A stretch of 64,000 bases of DNA from Odontocerum albicorne (Eukaryota > Arthropoda > Insecta > Trichoptera > Odontoceridae). The stretch lies in assembly GCA_949825065.1 (NCBI GenBank), contig OX463839.1, positions 25,835,034 through 25,899,033 on the forward strand, read 5' to 3'. The position numbers and the translations under genes are program-made. The notes under the pieces are model-generated. The model worked only from the letters and a program-made list of their open reading frames with translations, did no database searches and was not told the origin of the DNA. Position 1 is the stretch's first letter; every line of letters starts with the position of its first letter. Below are positions 48,310 to 59,461 of the stretch, piece by piece.

Positions 48310-48470
48310 AAAGTACAAAGAAACTCCGTCTTCGGATACTATAGGGAAATCGATCATGAAACATTCGGGTGTAAGACAAGCCTTGTAAAACAAGGCAATT
48401 GGGAAAAGTCTACATTTGACATCAGTTCGGAATCTATTGATAATCGTCATTTTTTCGATAAACATCAGGT
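48310..48470 (+). other. Possible exon of an unidentified protein
   Basis: The plus-strand frame gives VQRNSVFGYYREIDHETFGC, KTSLVKQGNWEKSTFDISSE, SIDNRHFFDKHQ, followed by a good donor-like CATCAG/GTACTT at about 48468-48474. Composition is protein-like. The minus strand is also open here (48139-48465), so the sense strand is uncertain. No family is recognised. Confidence 0.22.
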
Positions 48471-48974
48471 ACTTTCTTAGATTTTATATGATTTATTAAA
48501 TTACGAGTACTTTGTGTTCCTTGTATAAATATGATCAAAATAGTTATATTTAGGATAATTCAGTCCTTAGAATTGCATTTTTTGGTAACGAACTATTTTT
48601 TTTCCACACAATGATTAAATGTTATCAGTCTTGAAATAAAATAAACAGTAGCAGAATATTTAAGCACTTGAATGTAAAAGAGAAAATCTTATAAAATTTA
48701 TGTTAAATTACTTCATTAAAAAAATTGTCTGTACTCTCGAAATACTTTTCATTTCGCTTAGTAAACACTAAAATAATCACGTCTTAAATTTACTTTAATT
48801 GGTTAAGAATCTTGAAAAAACAAATAGAATATAAAATATTGTTCAATAAGGGTTGCTCATTAATGTCCAGCCATAAAATTACAGCTTATCTGGATGACTA
48901 AGGTAGCTGCAAAGAGCTTTTAAACACTATTTTACCTAAATATTGTTTATTAGCAATATTATCAGTTTATCGCT

Positions 48975-50012
48975 TTATCATCATCACTCTACATCCCATC
49001 AGGAACATAGGGACGCCATGAAATGCCATTATACAGATTGGTTCTCAGATCAGCACTCCACGTTGTCCTATATCAGGCAGATCCAGAAAATCTTTCTATC
49101 GTAACACCGGTGTTTATTGTTGATCAGTCAAATCGATAAAATAGCGCAACTCTTGGCCAGCAACCAGGAGGCCACTTTAATAGCTCAAATTTACTACACA
49201 TCAGGCTCGTCTTCCTAGTATTTTCATGCAGGTTAAGACGGTGAGGGTTATCTGACATACTGAGTGTCGCACGCTGTAAATCATCCACAGATACTCCTAA
49301 CAAGACAATATTATCCGCATATTCAAGGTCACCCAAATCCTTTACAATTTCATCAGTTGCCAACCTTTGCGGTATTGTGAGGCTTTTCATGATCTTCATG
49401 GACTTTCTGAGTAGAAGTAAAAAGATCATAAGTATGATAAATATGAAGGAAGCTAAGATAAAGTCTCGTCAGACCTTGCAGTGGTTAAGTGGACCACCAG
49501 CTGTCCTTATACAACATTCGAAGTCTAAGATCAGAGCCTTGATCATAACTACAACCTTAAGAGGGACGTCCTAAGTGAGGAACGTCAAAAGCTTTTTCAA
49601 TGTCAATGAAACAGCAGGAAATCAGAAAGTTCAGTTCCTCTGTAAAATAAAAATGATCCGTACAAGAATTATTAGGAACAAAAATGCCATTTTATCGGAG
49701 CAGCCAGAATGTATAACTGACGATAACCCGAGATACCCTTAGACGAGATTTTTCCGATAGTTTTCATTTTTTACAATATTATGGAGCGACAATGGATTGA
49801 TTTTGCCAATCTAATACACATCATTCCCCATCCCACACCTTTAAATAAATATGGTAAAGAAATATGTTATTAGATCGCAAATTCAATACTTGAAAATCTC
49901 AGTATGAGTGTCATCATCCCCAGGAGACTTGTTTTTTTAACTTCGTAAAAGTCGCCAGAATTTCGTCACGAGTAGGTGGGCTCGAGCCTATACCAGTCGG
50001 CTGTACTTTTTC
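48975..50012 (-). mobile_element. LINE remnant: about 1 kb of reverse transcriptase
   Basis: Reading leftward on the minus strand: VQSLDLEKVQPTGIGSSPPT, RDEILATFT near 50010-49920 (PPTxxEIxxAI), a KLKKNKSPGDDDTHTEIFKY-like block (LKxNKAPGxDxIxxExxK), decayed palm sequence, FECCIRTAGGPLNH (49545-49480), then RLATDEIVKDLGDLEYADNI and VLLGVSVDDLQRATLSMSDN (49370-49240), where YADD has become YADN. A WRPYVPDGM-like end and a GATGATGATAAAG tail near 48975-49025 finish the copy. This is a different lineage from the RTE-like fragments. Frame changes and the Asp loss make it inactive. Confidence 0.75.
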
Positions 50013-52093
50013 AAGGTCCAAAGACTGCACCTAAACATATACCTACACATATATACTACTTATTTGACAAATAATAATTAAAGTTCTAAATTATTGTATA
50101 TACATCTGTCTTAACTCACAAAAAACTTTGAAAAAAAAATATGTTTACTTTTTAGTTTAAAAAACCTTTTTTTGATAGTAAACATTTACAAACTATACGT
50201 TTTCACTAAACCACTTGTATGACATCAAAAGGAATAAAAATATTTTTACTTAAAAAACATTAATGTATAGAATTATTCAGAGATGTCAGTATGTTACGTG
50301 TAACAACATATTTAACGTCCTTCTTGACAAAGTTAAATGAAATTAAATTGCATGGATTTATAATGATGTTATTTAATTAACGAGAAAAACAGCCGTGCAG
50401 TGCAACATCATACATTTGTTAACTGGTTATCAGTGCCGAATTTAAGCGTGGGTTTATTGAGCAGTTGTTAGGGAAGCTGAGTCATTAGGGCATCGAATCA
50501 CGAAAACGAAAAAAAACTCTACTCCTGAGTAAAATCAACGCTTTTTAAAAACCAAGTATTATAATATTACACATTAAATGAATCATTGCAATAACAACCA
50601 ATTATGTTACTCACTACATCTATAAATCCTTTAAATTGTGTCTAAATTTCATAAACTTCTTCCGTCCACCAAATTGCGAAAATCGTAGTGCCTTATAGGA
50701 AACGATCGAAAGTAAGAAATATGTACAAAGAATGAAATTGAATGAAAAAAAATAGCCTAAAATATATTGGACTGAGTGTTTAGTAAAAATGCAACACAAC
50801 TGCTGATTAAATTAGGATCTTATCAACGTAGCGAACATTGTCGCCTGAAAAGATCACATGAAGAAGACAAAATGTACTATTGAAATGTTGATGTTTAGCT
50901 CTGATTACACAGGGAGGCAATTGACAAAAATAAGATGGAGTGGCAAGTGTTGTTTGAAACTACCAAGGTCGTATTACATTTTGTTTAGTCTGTGTATAGT
51001 TTTGATGGCTCAGTTTCTGTCTGTTCGACATACATGACCAAACATGCTTTATGTTTACTAGCCTGATTGTGTTTGTAAGGAAGGGTTGGCGGGACAAGGC
51101 TTGAATTTTCATATTGAGCATGTATCTCAAAGGTTCTGGAGAAACGCCAGTTCAGAGTTTTTTTATGTTTCAAACCCTTTAATTAATTGTTTTCTGTGTA
51201 AATATTCTTAAGATATATATTTGTTTATGCAAGTGGAATAACATTTCCAAGATGAGTATTACGTTACGGAAATAAATCGAGAATTTAGCTATTTGTTGAA
51301 TAGGATTAAAAAAAATTTATGAAGGTATACGGAATAAAATTTGGATACAAGGGGAGTCCTAACATCTTTGTCCAGCCCTGCTTCTTATGTGATGAAAATA
51401 TAGGTCATTTGTTCGTGGATTAAAGTTCAAGGCTTCGACCAGGGTCCCCTTTGCGTGATTATTCATAGCATGAGAAATTGTAATTTGATTCTGCGTGTCA
51501 AAACTTGTCACCACACACACATCTGTTACAAGTTTTCTTAAATTAAATCACTGTTCGATTGTTTTTGACGTTGATAACTTGATTTAAGTAGAAACTTGAG
51601 ATATTGGTTTTCATTTAATATTGTTTTTATGTCAAAACGTTTTTGTGTAAACATGATAACTATTAACTTCTTTTAAACATTTTAGAAGGTTGCATATTAC
51701 TATCAATATTTAACATTAATATTATAAATTCAGTTTGATATCCATGAAGATGAAAAAATGCGTGAATTAAAATCACAGAGAAAATATTGCGCAAAGTACT
51801 GCATTATTAAATAAAACAATATTTTCGCAGGTGGTTTAAACGTCGCGATAGTTATTTTGCTTATGTATAGACTGTAGAAGACAGTCCATTTACTGGAGTG
51901 GAGAGGGTCCTTAGATCGTTACCTATCTGTGTGCGTTTCATATTTTAATATTGTTTTTAGAGGTCACTTGGTGGAATGGCCTTCTTAATATATGAAGTAT
52001 AACTGCATATGGAAAGTACCTACATCTAATCAAAAATGTATTAAAATGCCTGTAAATGAAAAAAAAAAAAAAACAAACAGGCTCACCACATTT
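50013..52093. other. Intergenic DNA, no supported feature
   Basis: AT-rich with scattered short open frames and no recognised element in about 2 kb. Confidence 0.42.
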
Positions 52094-52158
52094 TTGATAA
52101 CCACCGGGAATTGAAGTCAAGAAGGACAAGCGTTGAACAACTAAACTACGGAGGTCGT
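52094..52158 (-). mobile_element. SINE head (minus strand), deleted in the B box
   Basis: TTTTTGATAACCACCGGGAA and TTGAAGTCAAGAAGGACAAG, then TTGAACAACTAAACTACGGA, GGTCG are the complement of the head. The bases between GGGAATTGAA and the anticodon-like arm are shortened. An A run at 52057-52072 lies on its body side. Confidence 0.6.
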
Positions 52159-53534
52159 AAATACCAAATGTGTTATAAAATATTTAAAAAGTGAGTACCC
52201 TTGGAAGTACATATTTTTTAAATGATTAACATTTTTTAATGATTTTAAAGAGATTTTTATGTGGTTAGAGGAGTATATAATATTTCAACTGTCCTTTACG
52301 TGACATATTTAATTTACTAAATGCTTTATCTTGACCAAGTCCAATGCATGTTGAGTTTCTTCTTTTAAAGAATAACTTTTCAATTTATTATTATTGTCAA
52401 ATTTTTAATATTTAATCAGTTAAATGTTTGATTTGTTTTTTTTTTTAAATTGAATCTATTATATTGACTTACATTTAATTGCACTTTTTAATTAAACAGT
52501 GATACCACAAATTATCCTAGTATGGGTAGGTTGCATATACACGTACGAGTATATATAAAAAAATATATATTTTAGTGAGTATAAACAAATCTTAATCAAA
52601 TTGATAATATTTAATGAGATAATGTGCTTGTAGATGTAAAACATTAAAATCCTTTACAAAGAAGGTGGAATTAATATTCGATTTAACACTTGCACTAATA
52701 AAGCGATTTTAAAATTCGGTGAAAGCTGTGGTGTTTTGATTTACTCGTATTATTCTCACACAACAACATATACGAAATTGATTTTGAATATAAAATAGTC
52801 CGCCCTTTTAACCCACATATGTCCATCAAATATTCATAGTCGTATTGATTAAAGTTTCATTTGGGAGGTACTTTTGAAATCATAAAACCCAGAAATGAAG
52901 TATCTACGAGTATCACTAGCCAAAATTCTTGTATAGGATTCATACATAGAAATTATTTTATATAGGACAAAAGTATAGCGGAAATATGCAGTGTCTTTAT
53001 GATCATATGTTTATAAGCTATGTGTGATATGCACATAGGCATTGTTAGTTTTTTTATTAACTACAATCCAACATTTATAGTTTACATAGTTTTATTGGAA
53101 AGATAAACTGTCGAGTACAATTATACGCCGACTTAAAAAAAGCTTTCATTTTGTGGATAAAGAACACCATTTCATTATGCAGAGTTTGTGACGAAGTGGT
53201 CCTTAATCATAAACTTTATATATTTATTCTAAATACTAAAAAAAATCAGGTGACACATTTGCACTCTGCATTCACATTTTTACATATGATATACATTTAA
53301 ATCCCAATTATATCACATATAATTCAAACCGCGCCATAATCTTTACAACCATATCAAAATCAAGTCCAACTCCTCTTTACAGGCACTACATTAGCATCAA
53401 TCATTCACTCACATGCTTATGTGTGATCTCCTCACTCTTCCCTAGTCAAAGAGTGAGAAACCATCGGAATAGTAATGTATTATTACTTTTATTTAACACC
53501 CTTAACTGCCCCCCTCCCCCACCCATATCTCGTT
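52159..53534. other. Intergenic DNA, no identified feature
   Basis: AT-rich, with a C-rich run CCCCCCTCCCCCACCC near 53508-53523. Confidence 0.4.
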
Positions 53535-54302
53535 GAAAACGTTTTCTTGAATGCATGGCAGTCGGGTTTTCATCCTGGATACAGCACATTTGCTGCGTTA
53601 ATCAGGATCACTGATGACATCAGGCTCCTTATGATCAATGGGTAACTTACATTTTTTACTCAGCTTTATTTCAATTTCGTAGTGTATTTAACAGTGTATT
53701 TTGAGTTACTGCTGGGATATATGAAGCAGTTTATTATTACAAACACCGTTTAGAATTCATTACAGAATTATTTACATGGACACAGTTAGCAGGTAAAGTT
53801 GTCTAATAAGTTATTGAATGCTCTGCTATGGGCTGCAGGTGTTCCTCAGGGGGGAGTACTTTTACTCCTTCTATGGACTATAGGTATTCCTCAGGGGAGA
53901 GTACTTTCATCCCTTCTATGGACTGTAGGTGTTCCTCAGGGGGCAGTACTTTCATCCCTTCTCTTTTCCATTTTTGTAAATTCAATTACACAACTGCTGA
54001 AATGCAAGTACCACTTGTATGCGGATGCTCAACAAAAGTATACATTAGTACTATCCAAAATACTCGTATATATCTTCTGCTGCCATGAATCTAAGCCGTA
54101 TCAAACAGTAGTCTACGAAAACGACTTTCTTATTAATCCTATAAAATCCCAAACTATCATCATAGGGAGTCATCGTCATATTTCGAGGACTGATCAATTA
54201 AATCTACCGTCTTTTCAAAGTGATGACTGTGTGATTCTGTATTCACGATATGTTAATTCCGTATTCACGGAATCCAAATCGATGACTTTTAAAGTTGGCT
54301 GA
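53535..54302 (+). mobile_element. LINE remnant (jockey/CR1-like RT) with triplicated GVPQG motif
   Basis: The plus strand starts in the fingers/palm region: FLNAWQSGFHPGYSTFAAL, IRITDDIRLLMING, then FFTQLYFNFVVYLTVYFELL (the LDxSKAFDxVDxxxL strand, both Asp lost). A frame change leads to 53799, where the frame stays open for 167 residues. It holds three in-frame copies of a 15-residue unit with GVPQG, GIPQG and GVPQG, spaced exactly 45 bp (53838, 53883, 53928), before the normal LLFSIFVNSITQLLKCKYHL, YAD. YADD is reduced to YADAQ. The element is inactive. The triplication kept the frame. Confidence 0.78.
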
Positions 54303-54484
54303 ATCATATCTTCGAGTTAAGTCACAAAATATTCGCATGTCTCCATTCTCTCGACAGATGGTACAGTTTCTTCTTTATCCAATGCAAAATTTTGCAGTCC
54401 CAAGGTTTCGTGTATTTTTGTATTAGACTTTCGTTATATACGAGTACAGTATTACTTGGCGGGCTAAGAATAATCTAAAGAAGC

Positions 54485-54676
54485 ATTATTTATTTCAAAA
54501 TATTCCTCTTCCTTAACTCCCGTATAATTTCCATCCAAATTCCTATTTTCCTTGAGATTTATCTTTTTAGTTTCTATCGAATATTGTTTTCATACACAAT
54601 GTTAAAGAAAAAGTCATATACATCTATAATAATTTTAAAACAACAGCTGGTTTATTGGAACAAATCGCTTAAAAGT
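54485..54676. repeat. Dispersed repeat, copy B
   Basis: AATATTCCTCTTCCTTAACT, CCATCCAAATTCCTATTTTC and AACAACAGCTGGTTTATTGG correspond to blocks of the copy at 43150-43350. It leads directly into the 32-bp array. Confidence 0.45.
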
Positions 54677-54806
54677 AATAAGTCAACAGGATGTGTTTAC
54701 ATGAAAGCAATAAGTCCACAATATGTGTTTACATGAAAGCAATAAGTCCACAAGATGTGTTAACACGAAAGCATTAAGTCCACATGATGTGTTTACATGA
54801 AAGTGT
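54677..54806. repeat. Tandem repeat, 4 copies of 32 bp
   Basis: Units start at 54677, 54709, 54741 and 54773, each containing AATAAGTC, CACA(or CAACA), ATGTGTTTACATGAAAGC with a few changes. The array ends about 110 bp before the Transib-like element. Confidence 0.9.
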
Positions 54807-54918
54807 AAAATAAATAAATAAATTTTTTTAGCAACTTTTCAATTACGGACTCAGGCTATTTTCCAGCAGCGATTGCCTTTTGGGGTTTTTAGATCACCGC
54901 TCTTCATTTTACATGTCG

Positions 54919-56783
54919 CACAGTATTCGGATTGACCAATCTAGAGGGACAAAATTATTTTTCATGTCATTTGACATATTTATGTTACATTTTAATAACT
55001 ATAGTAGAGGCTTAGAAAATATAAACAAATAGTTTTTAATTTAATAATAGGTTTTTAATTTATCAAATACGAGACTCGTACACAATAATACATTGAGAAT
55101 AAGACAAATTTAGAAACGTTAAAAACTTAATACTTATAATTATGAAAAAAATATACAAAAATAACTTTTTTTAAAAGCATTAGAAAATCGCTTTCATACA
55201 CATGTTTTTGGGTATTTTTCTAATAAGACTTATATACGGATCAGAAGAAACTAATAAAATAAATCGTAATTTGTCCTAACACGCCAAGTTTTTAAAGTGT
55301 GATGTTGCCTAATTTTTCTAATTTCTTTATTTTTGGCCTCTGATGCCTCTTCAGACATTTGTCCAATAGAAATCAAAGAAGAATCGATGATCTCAGCACC
55401 GTGCATCAATATTTTGTGCAAGGCTGCAGGCATATTATATTACGAGTATGTTATAATGATATGTACGAGTATAACATTTTTGTTTCCTTAGGGTAATGTT
55501 CAAATTTTGCTGTTCAAAATATCTGTTTCAATTATGCTCTCTACTTCTGGATAACAATTGTTTTTTCTCTTCTAAAACCCGATCATATGATGGATATAAA
55601 TTGAAACCTCTTTCAGAAGCTTCCTGTTGGATATATTTATACTACATTACCGTAAATTTGTTTGCATTGAACAATGTTAAAGCTTCTTCTGGGGAGTAAG
55701 GATTTTGTGTTGGAGTTGTGAAAATTTGTTTCTTGGCCTTTTTATAACTTGTTGCTCTTCTTGGTGATGCAGTCAACATCTCTTGTATTGAATTTGCCCC
55801 ATCACGTCTACCACTGACTCGAACACTAACTGCAGCTTCAAATGTCAATTATTCCTTCTCGTAGCTGGTAACCAAATCACGTTCTTTTCTCCTTTTTGAT
55901 TCGGATGAACATTCTCGAAATATTTTAGCTGTATAGCATGCCTTATTAATTGTCTGCATTGGAGACAAAAATCTAAATCTTCACACGAATAAAGTTGGTA
56001 GAGTTTCAAAAACAAATTCAAACGTCTTTGTTTTTGTTCCCATTTTTGACGAATTTTCTCACATTCGGTTTTTACAAAAACGTTTAATCTTATAGTTTCT
56101 GCTTCTTGATCATCTTGAGTATTGTAAAACGTTTTTACAAAATCATAAATACGCTGAATGCGATGTTTCGAAGGATTAGAATGCCATACTTCAAAAATAT
56201 TAATTCTCGTAAGTAATCGTAATCGTAACTTCAAAAATATTAAATCTCGTAAGTAAGTAATCGCATAAAATCACTGTAAATGGTAATACTTTTTATTTAA
56301 AGAATATATAAGATTATTTTTTAAACATAGTTTCATAGCCTTACGACATCTTACACATAACCTTACATCTTGTTAAACTTTGAACTCAATAAAATGCATA
56401 GGATGAAATTTCATGAATTTGTTATTGTTGTAAAAATAATATATGGTATAAATAAATTAATATAATTATGACGTAAATAAATGAATAAATACCTGTAGAA
56501 CACGATGCCATCACAACAATTATTTTCAATAACTTTTTAAAACACTGTTAACATGCACAAACTTCGGAAGTCAGGAATGTACTAATAGAAATATTTTTTA
56601 CCTGCGACACAAAGCGTCACTTTGTCCCGTCATAAAAAATAAAATAAGGGTTTCTTGAAAAATTTGACAATTGCATCTTATCGATAGGTTTGTTTAACAC
56701 ACTAAAACGGCATTTTTTATGTGAAGTATTGATTTTAATTTTAAGGATTTTGTCCCTCTAGATTGGTCAATCCGAAAACTGTG
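54919..56783 (-). mobile_element. Transib-like (RAG1-related) DNA transposon, internally deleted
   Basis: The two ends are inverted repeats identical in 36 of 37 bases: CACAGT, one variable base, then TTCGGATTGACCAATCTAGA and GGGACAAAAT. Both are flanked by the same pentamer TGTCG (54914-54918 and 56784-56788), a 5-bp target duplication. CACAGT resembles the Transib CACAATG end and the CACAGTG heptamer of RAG signal sequences. Transib elements also make 5-bp duplications. The protein remnants on the minus strand (55200-56234) support the same family. The element is 1865 bp, too short for a full transposase. Confidence 0.68.
55200..56234 (-). pseudogene. Transib/RAG1-like transposase, catalytic middle missing
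   Basis: Reading leftward: an N-terminal part (56234-55845) rich in Lys, Arg and Cys; then VRVSGRRDGANSIQEMLTAS, PRRATSYKKAKK and YSPEEALTLFNANKFTV; then QQEASERGFNLYPSYDRVLE, EKKQL (about 55620-55520), which matches the Transib N-terminal sequence before the catalytic core. The part with the two catalytic Asp residues is absent. The C-terminal part resumes at 55433 with LHKILMHGAEIID, ISIGQMSEEASEAKNKEIRK and HHTLKTWRVRTNYDLF, and in another frame LVSSDPYISLIRKIPKN. The IGxxSEEAxEAxNK block corresponds to the region of the third catalytic residue (Glu) in RAG1 (IGxxxSExNExxNK). Frameshifts lie near 55848 and 55255. The assignment rests on remembered family motifs. Confidence 0.62.
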
Positions 56784-57230
56784 TGTCGTCTTGAACTGTC
56801 CATGCTGTAAAGCTCCGGAACCAGCTGCCTGGTTTTTGAATTACGTGAATCTTATAAGACGTATAAGTTAAGTTCACATACTTCAAAAAGCGATTTAAAA
56901 AACACTACATCTCCCATCAGGGAAATTGCGTAGTTTTTCAATAGCCGTTCATTTCTCCTAGTCATCGATGAACTTGTTAAATTTTTAAAATATTTGTTTT
57001 TTTATATTTGTTGTTTGTCTTATTTTCGTTTTCATAATGATGGAATCACAACCTATTTTTCTCTGCATCAATAATGCAAATTCTCCATCTTTCACTCAAA
57101 ACTTTTACAAAACAGTGGTTTGGATGGTTTCAGGAGATTGCTACTGGTAATAAACCTCACATATTACACAAAAAGTGTTATCACAACTGTTTCGCTTTTT
57201 TAATCTTTCGTGTTTTAAACTGCAATAATA
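56784..57230. other. Intergenic DNA between two transposons
   Basis: AT-rich sequence starting with the TGTCG duplicate and ending at the TA before the next mariner. Nothing else is recognised. Confidence 0.5.
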
Positions 57231-58269
57231 CATCGATCAATAAGTCCCGGGACTAACCAACAGATGTCACCTCTAATAACTAATCCATAACATTCTAAGT
57301 TAGTACCAGCCTTTAGAAGTTACGTGTCAAACTTTCATGACATTCCGACATTGTGTCATTGAGTTATAGTGGTTTTAATGACGCTACTTTTGCTATTTTC
57401 AAAACAATGGAAAAAACCGAATTTCGTGTGTTGATAAACATTGCTTTTTAATAAGAAATACTCGTATACCGTTCAAACTCAGCTATGGCTTGAAAAGTGT
57501 TATCCGGGCTCTGGTCCGCCGAAAACAACCATTTGTCGGTGGTATGCTGATTTCAAACGCGGTCGTACAGACACAAATGATGCTGAATGCTCTGGTCGTC
57601 CAAATGAGGTTGTTACACCAGAAAACATAAAAAAACCCTCAAATTCGTGATGGAAAATCGCAAAGTAAAGTTGCGTGAGATAGTTGACATCCTAAATATA
57701 TCATTTGGTAGTGTTTACACTATCTTGCATGAACATTTGGTCATGAAAAAGCTTTTTTCGAAATGGGTGCCGCGTTTGCTCACAATGGAACAGAAACAAC
57801 AACGCATTGATGATTCAGAGCGCTGTTTGGCACTGTGTGAGGAGTATATTATTTTAAATAAGTCAAAATAGATAAAAAATCCCAAATGAACTAGTGGACG
57901 CCATTCTGATCAGGAAGGGTGAGGCTTGCAAAAAGTAGAATCTTAAAATGTCGTCAATTCTGTGCATTCGCATAGAGTACTCGTATAATTATATACTCGT
58001 ATAATAATTATTTTTTTAGAGGCAGTTTCCGAATCGCGACAAAGGGTTTCATCTTTTTCCAAAAGCCGATTTTGCAGGTGCGCTCGTCTGTCAACAGTAC
58101 CCCCACCATTCTGGGAGACTATAAATGCTGCCCCCCGCGGAGCGGAGCCGGTATATCTGGGAGGACGAAGTGCTGCTCGGTTCACGCCCGCCTGTTTTAT
58201 AACGTAATTCTTTTAATAAATAATAATGGCTCGAGCCTAATTAAAAAAAACTCTAAATACATTTGGAGT

Positions 58270-58475
58270 CTAATTCCACGTCGAGATTTATCTTCCATCG
58301 ACACGCTGCTTGCTGTTACGTTATATTCCGACCATTTCCAATTCTACGTCGATATTTCTCTTCTATCGACACGATGTTTGCTATTACGTCATATTACGAC
58401 CATTTCTAATTCTACGTCGAGAATTCTCTTATATCGACACGCTGCTTGCTGTGACGTCATACTCCGAGGCCATTT
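58270..58475. repeat. Tandem repeat, 3 copies of 68 bp
   Basis: Units start at about 58272, 58340 and 58408, each with AATTC(C/T)ACGTCGA, ATCGACACG(C/A)TG and TTACGT(T/C)ATATT. Open frames across it are GC-rich by-products. It lies just downstream of the LTR-like stretch. Confidence 0.9.
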
Positions 58476-58794
58476 CACGTTCCTCAATTCCTTCAACGAG
58501 ATCTCCACCGTTCTCCAAGCGGGTGCTAGGACAGGCCGTCTTCACGGCCGTCACGGATCGATCCGCAGCTCCAGCTCCTATACTTCGCGTTCAAGTGGTG
58601 TCAGACACGAAGGATTCCTGGTGGGCCAGGGCTACTACTATTACGTCATTATAATCTTGAAGGTATTGTGATCCTATCTTATTTGTAATTCTTTGGTGAT
58701 TTCACATTTTACTCTACCTTGCTTCTTTTGGTCACGACGCTTCGAGAGCGATCGTTAGAAATAATCTTTAACTCATAAAGGGAATTTACTAGTC

Positions 58795-59461
58795 TTTTTT
58801 TTTTTTTTTTTTTTTTTTTTCTCTTGTTACACAAAGAGGGTCTGCTTCTAGCGTTAACTTATTCGTTAGGAATAATATCAGCCAGGATTCTTCTCATACT
58901 GCTAGTCGGTACCGAGAATATATCAACCGTGTCATTCAGTTGGTTCAATATCTCTATACCACGCGTGACTGAGTGTTTAGCCATGATATTCGTCCTGTAA
59001 GTTGGTATGTAGAACAGAGGGTAATTTCTTGCACGGCTATATTTATTGAGTACATATAAACTTAGTGCTTCTAGAATCACGGGACAGTTAAAGGAACCTT
59101 GGAAAACGTTTATTAGGAATATCGCAATGGATCCTTGCCTTCTTGTTTCGAGGCTTCTATAGTTACACACCGTGAGAAGTTCGGCATGGTGAGCATATTT
59201 TGGGTAATCGCACTTTTTTCTGCACCATGGATATCTAAGATTTTTTTTTGTATTTGTTCTATATTGTTTTTATATTTGAGCTGATGAGGAGCCCAAACCG
59301 TAGATGGATATTCTAATTTGGTTCTAATTAGATAATTATATAAGTTTCGGAGGATATCGGTGCTGTTAAATTCTCTTGATATTCTCATTATAAAACCGAG
59401 TAGTTTGTAACAGTCCGATATCAAACGTGAGACATGGTTAAGATTCTTATTCAAATTCTAC
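58795..59461 (-). mobile_element. 5'-truncated LINE with poly(A) tail
   Basis: On the minus strand two overlapping frames give HVSRLISDCYKLLGFIMRIS, TDILRNLYNYLIRTKLEYPS, TVWAPHQ, IEQIQKKIL, then (after a frameshift near 59113-59170) SLETRRQGSIAIFLINVFQG, SFNCPVILEALSLYVLNKYS, to a stop at 58859-58861. This is the C-terminal domain after the reverse transcriptase of jockey-type LINEs (VxRxCKxLGFIxR...LYxSLVRSxLEYxSxVW...IExIQ). A run of 26 A (minus strand) follows at 58820-58795. CTAGTC flanks both ends (58789-58794 and 59462-59467), a likely target duplication. It is the clearest retrotransposed unit here. Confidence 0.85.

Noticed and set aside
51340..51480. Possible exon (GESLTSLSSPASYV-like frames)
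   Set aside because: Frames are short, stops are frequent and nothing is recognised.
57943..58671. Several GC-rich open frames as a gene
   Set aside because: They run through the 68-bp tandem repeat and change frame; the peptide is repeat-driven.
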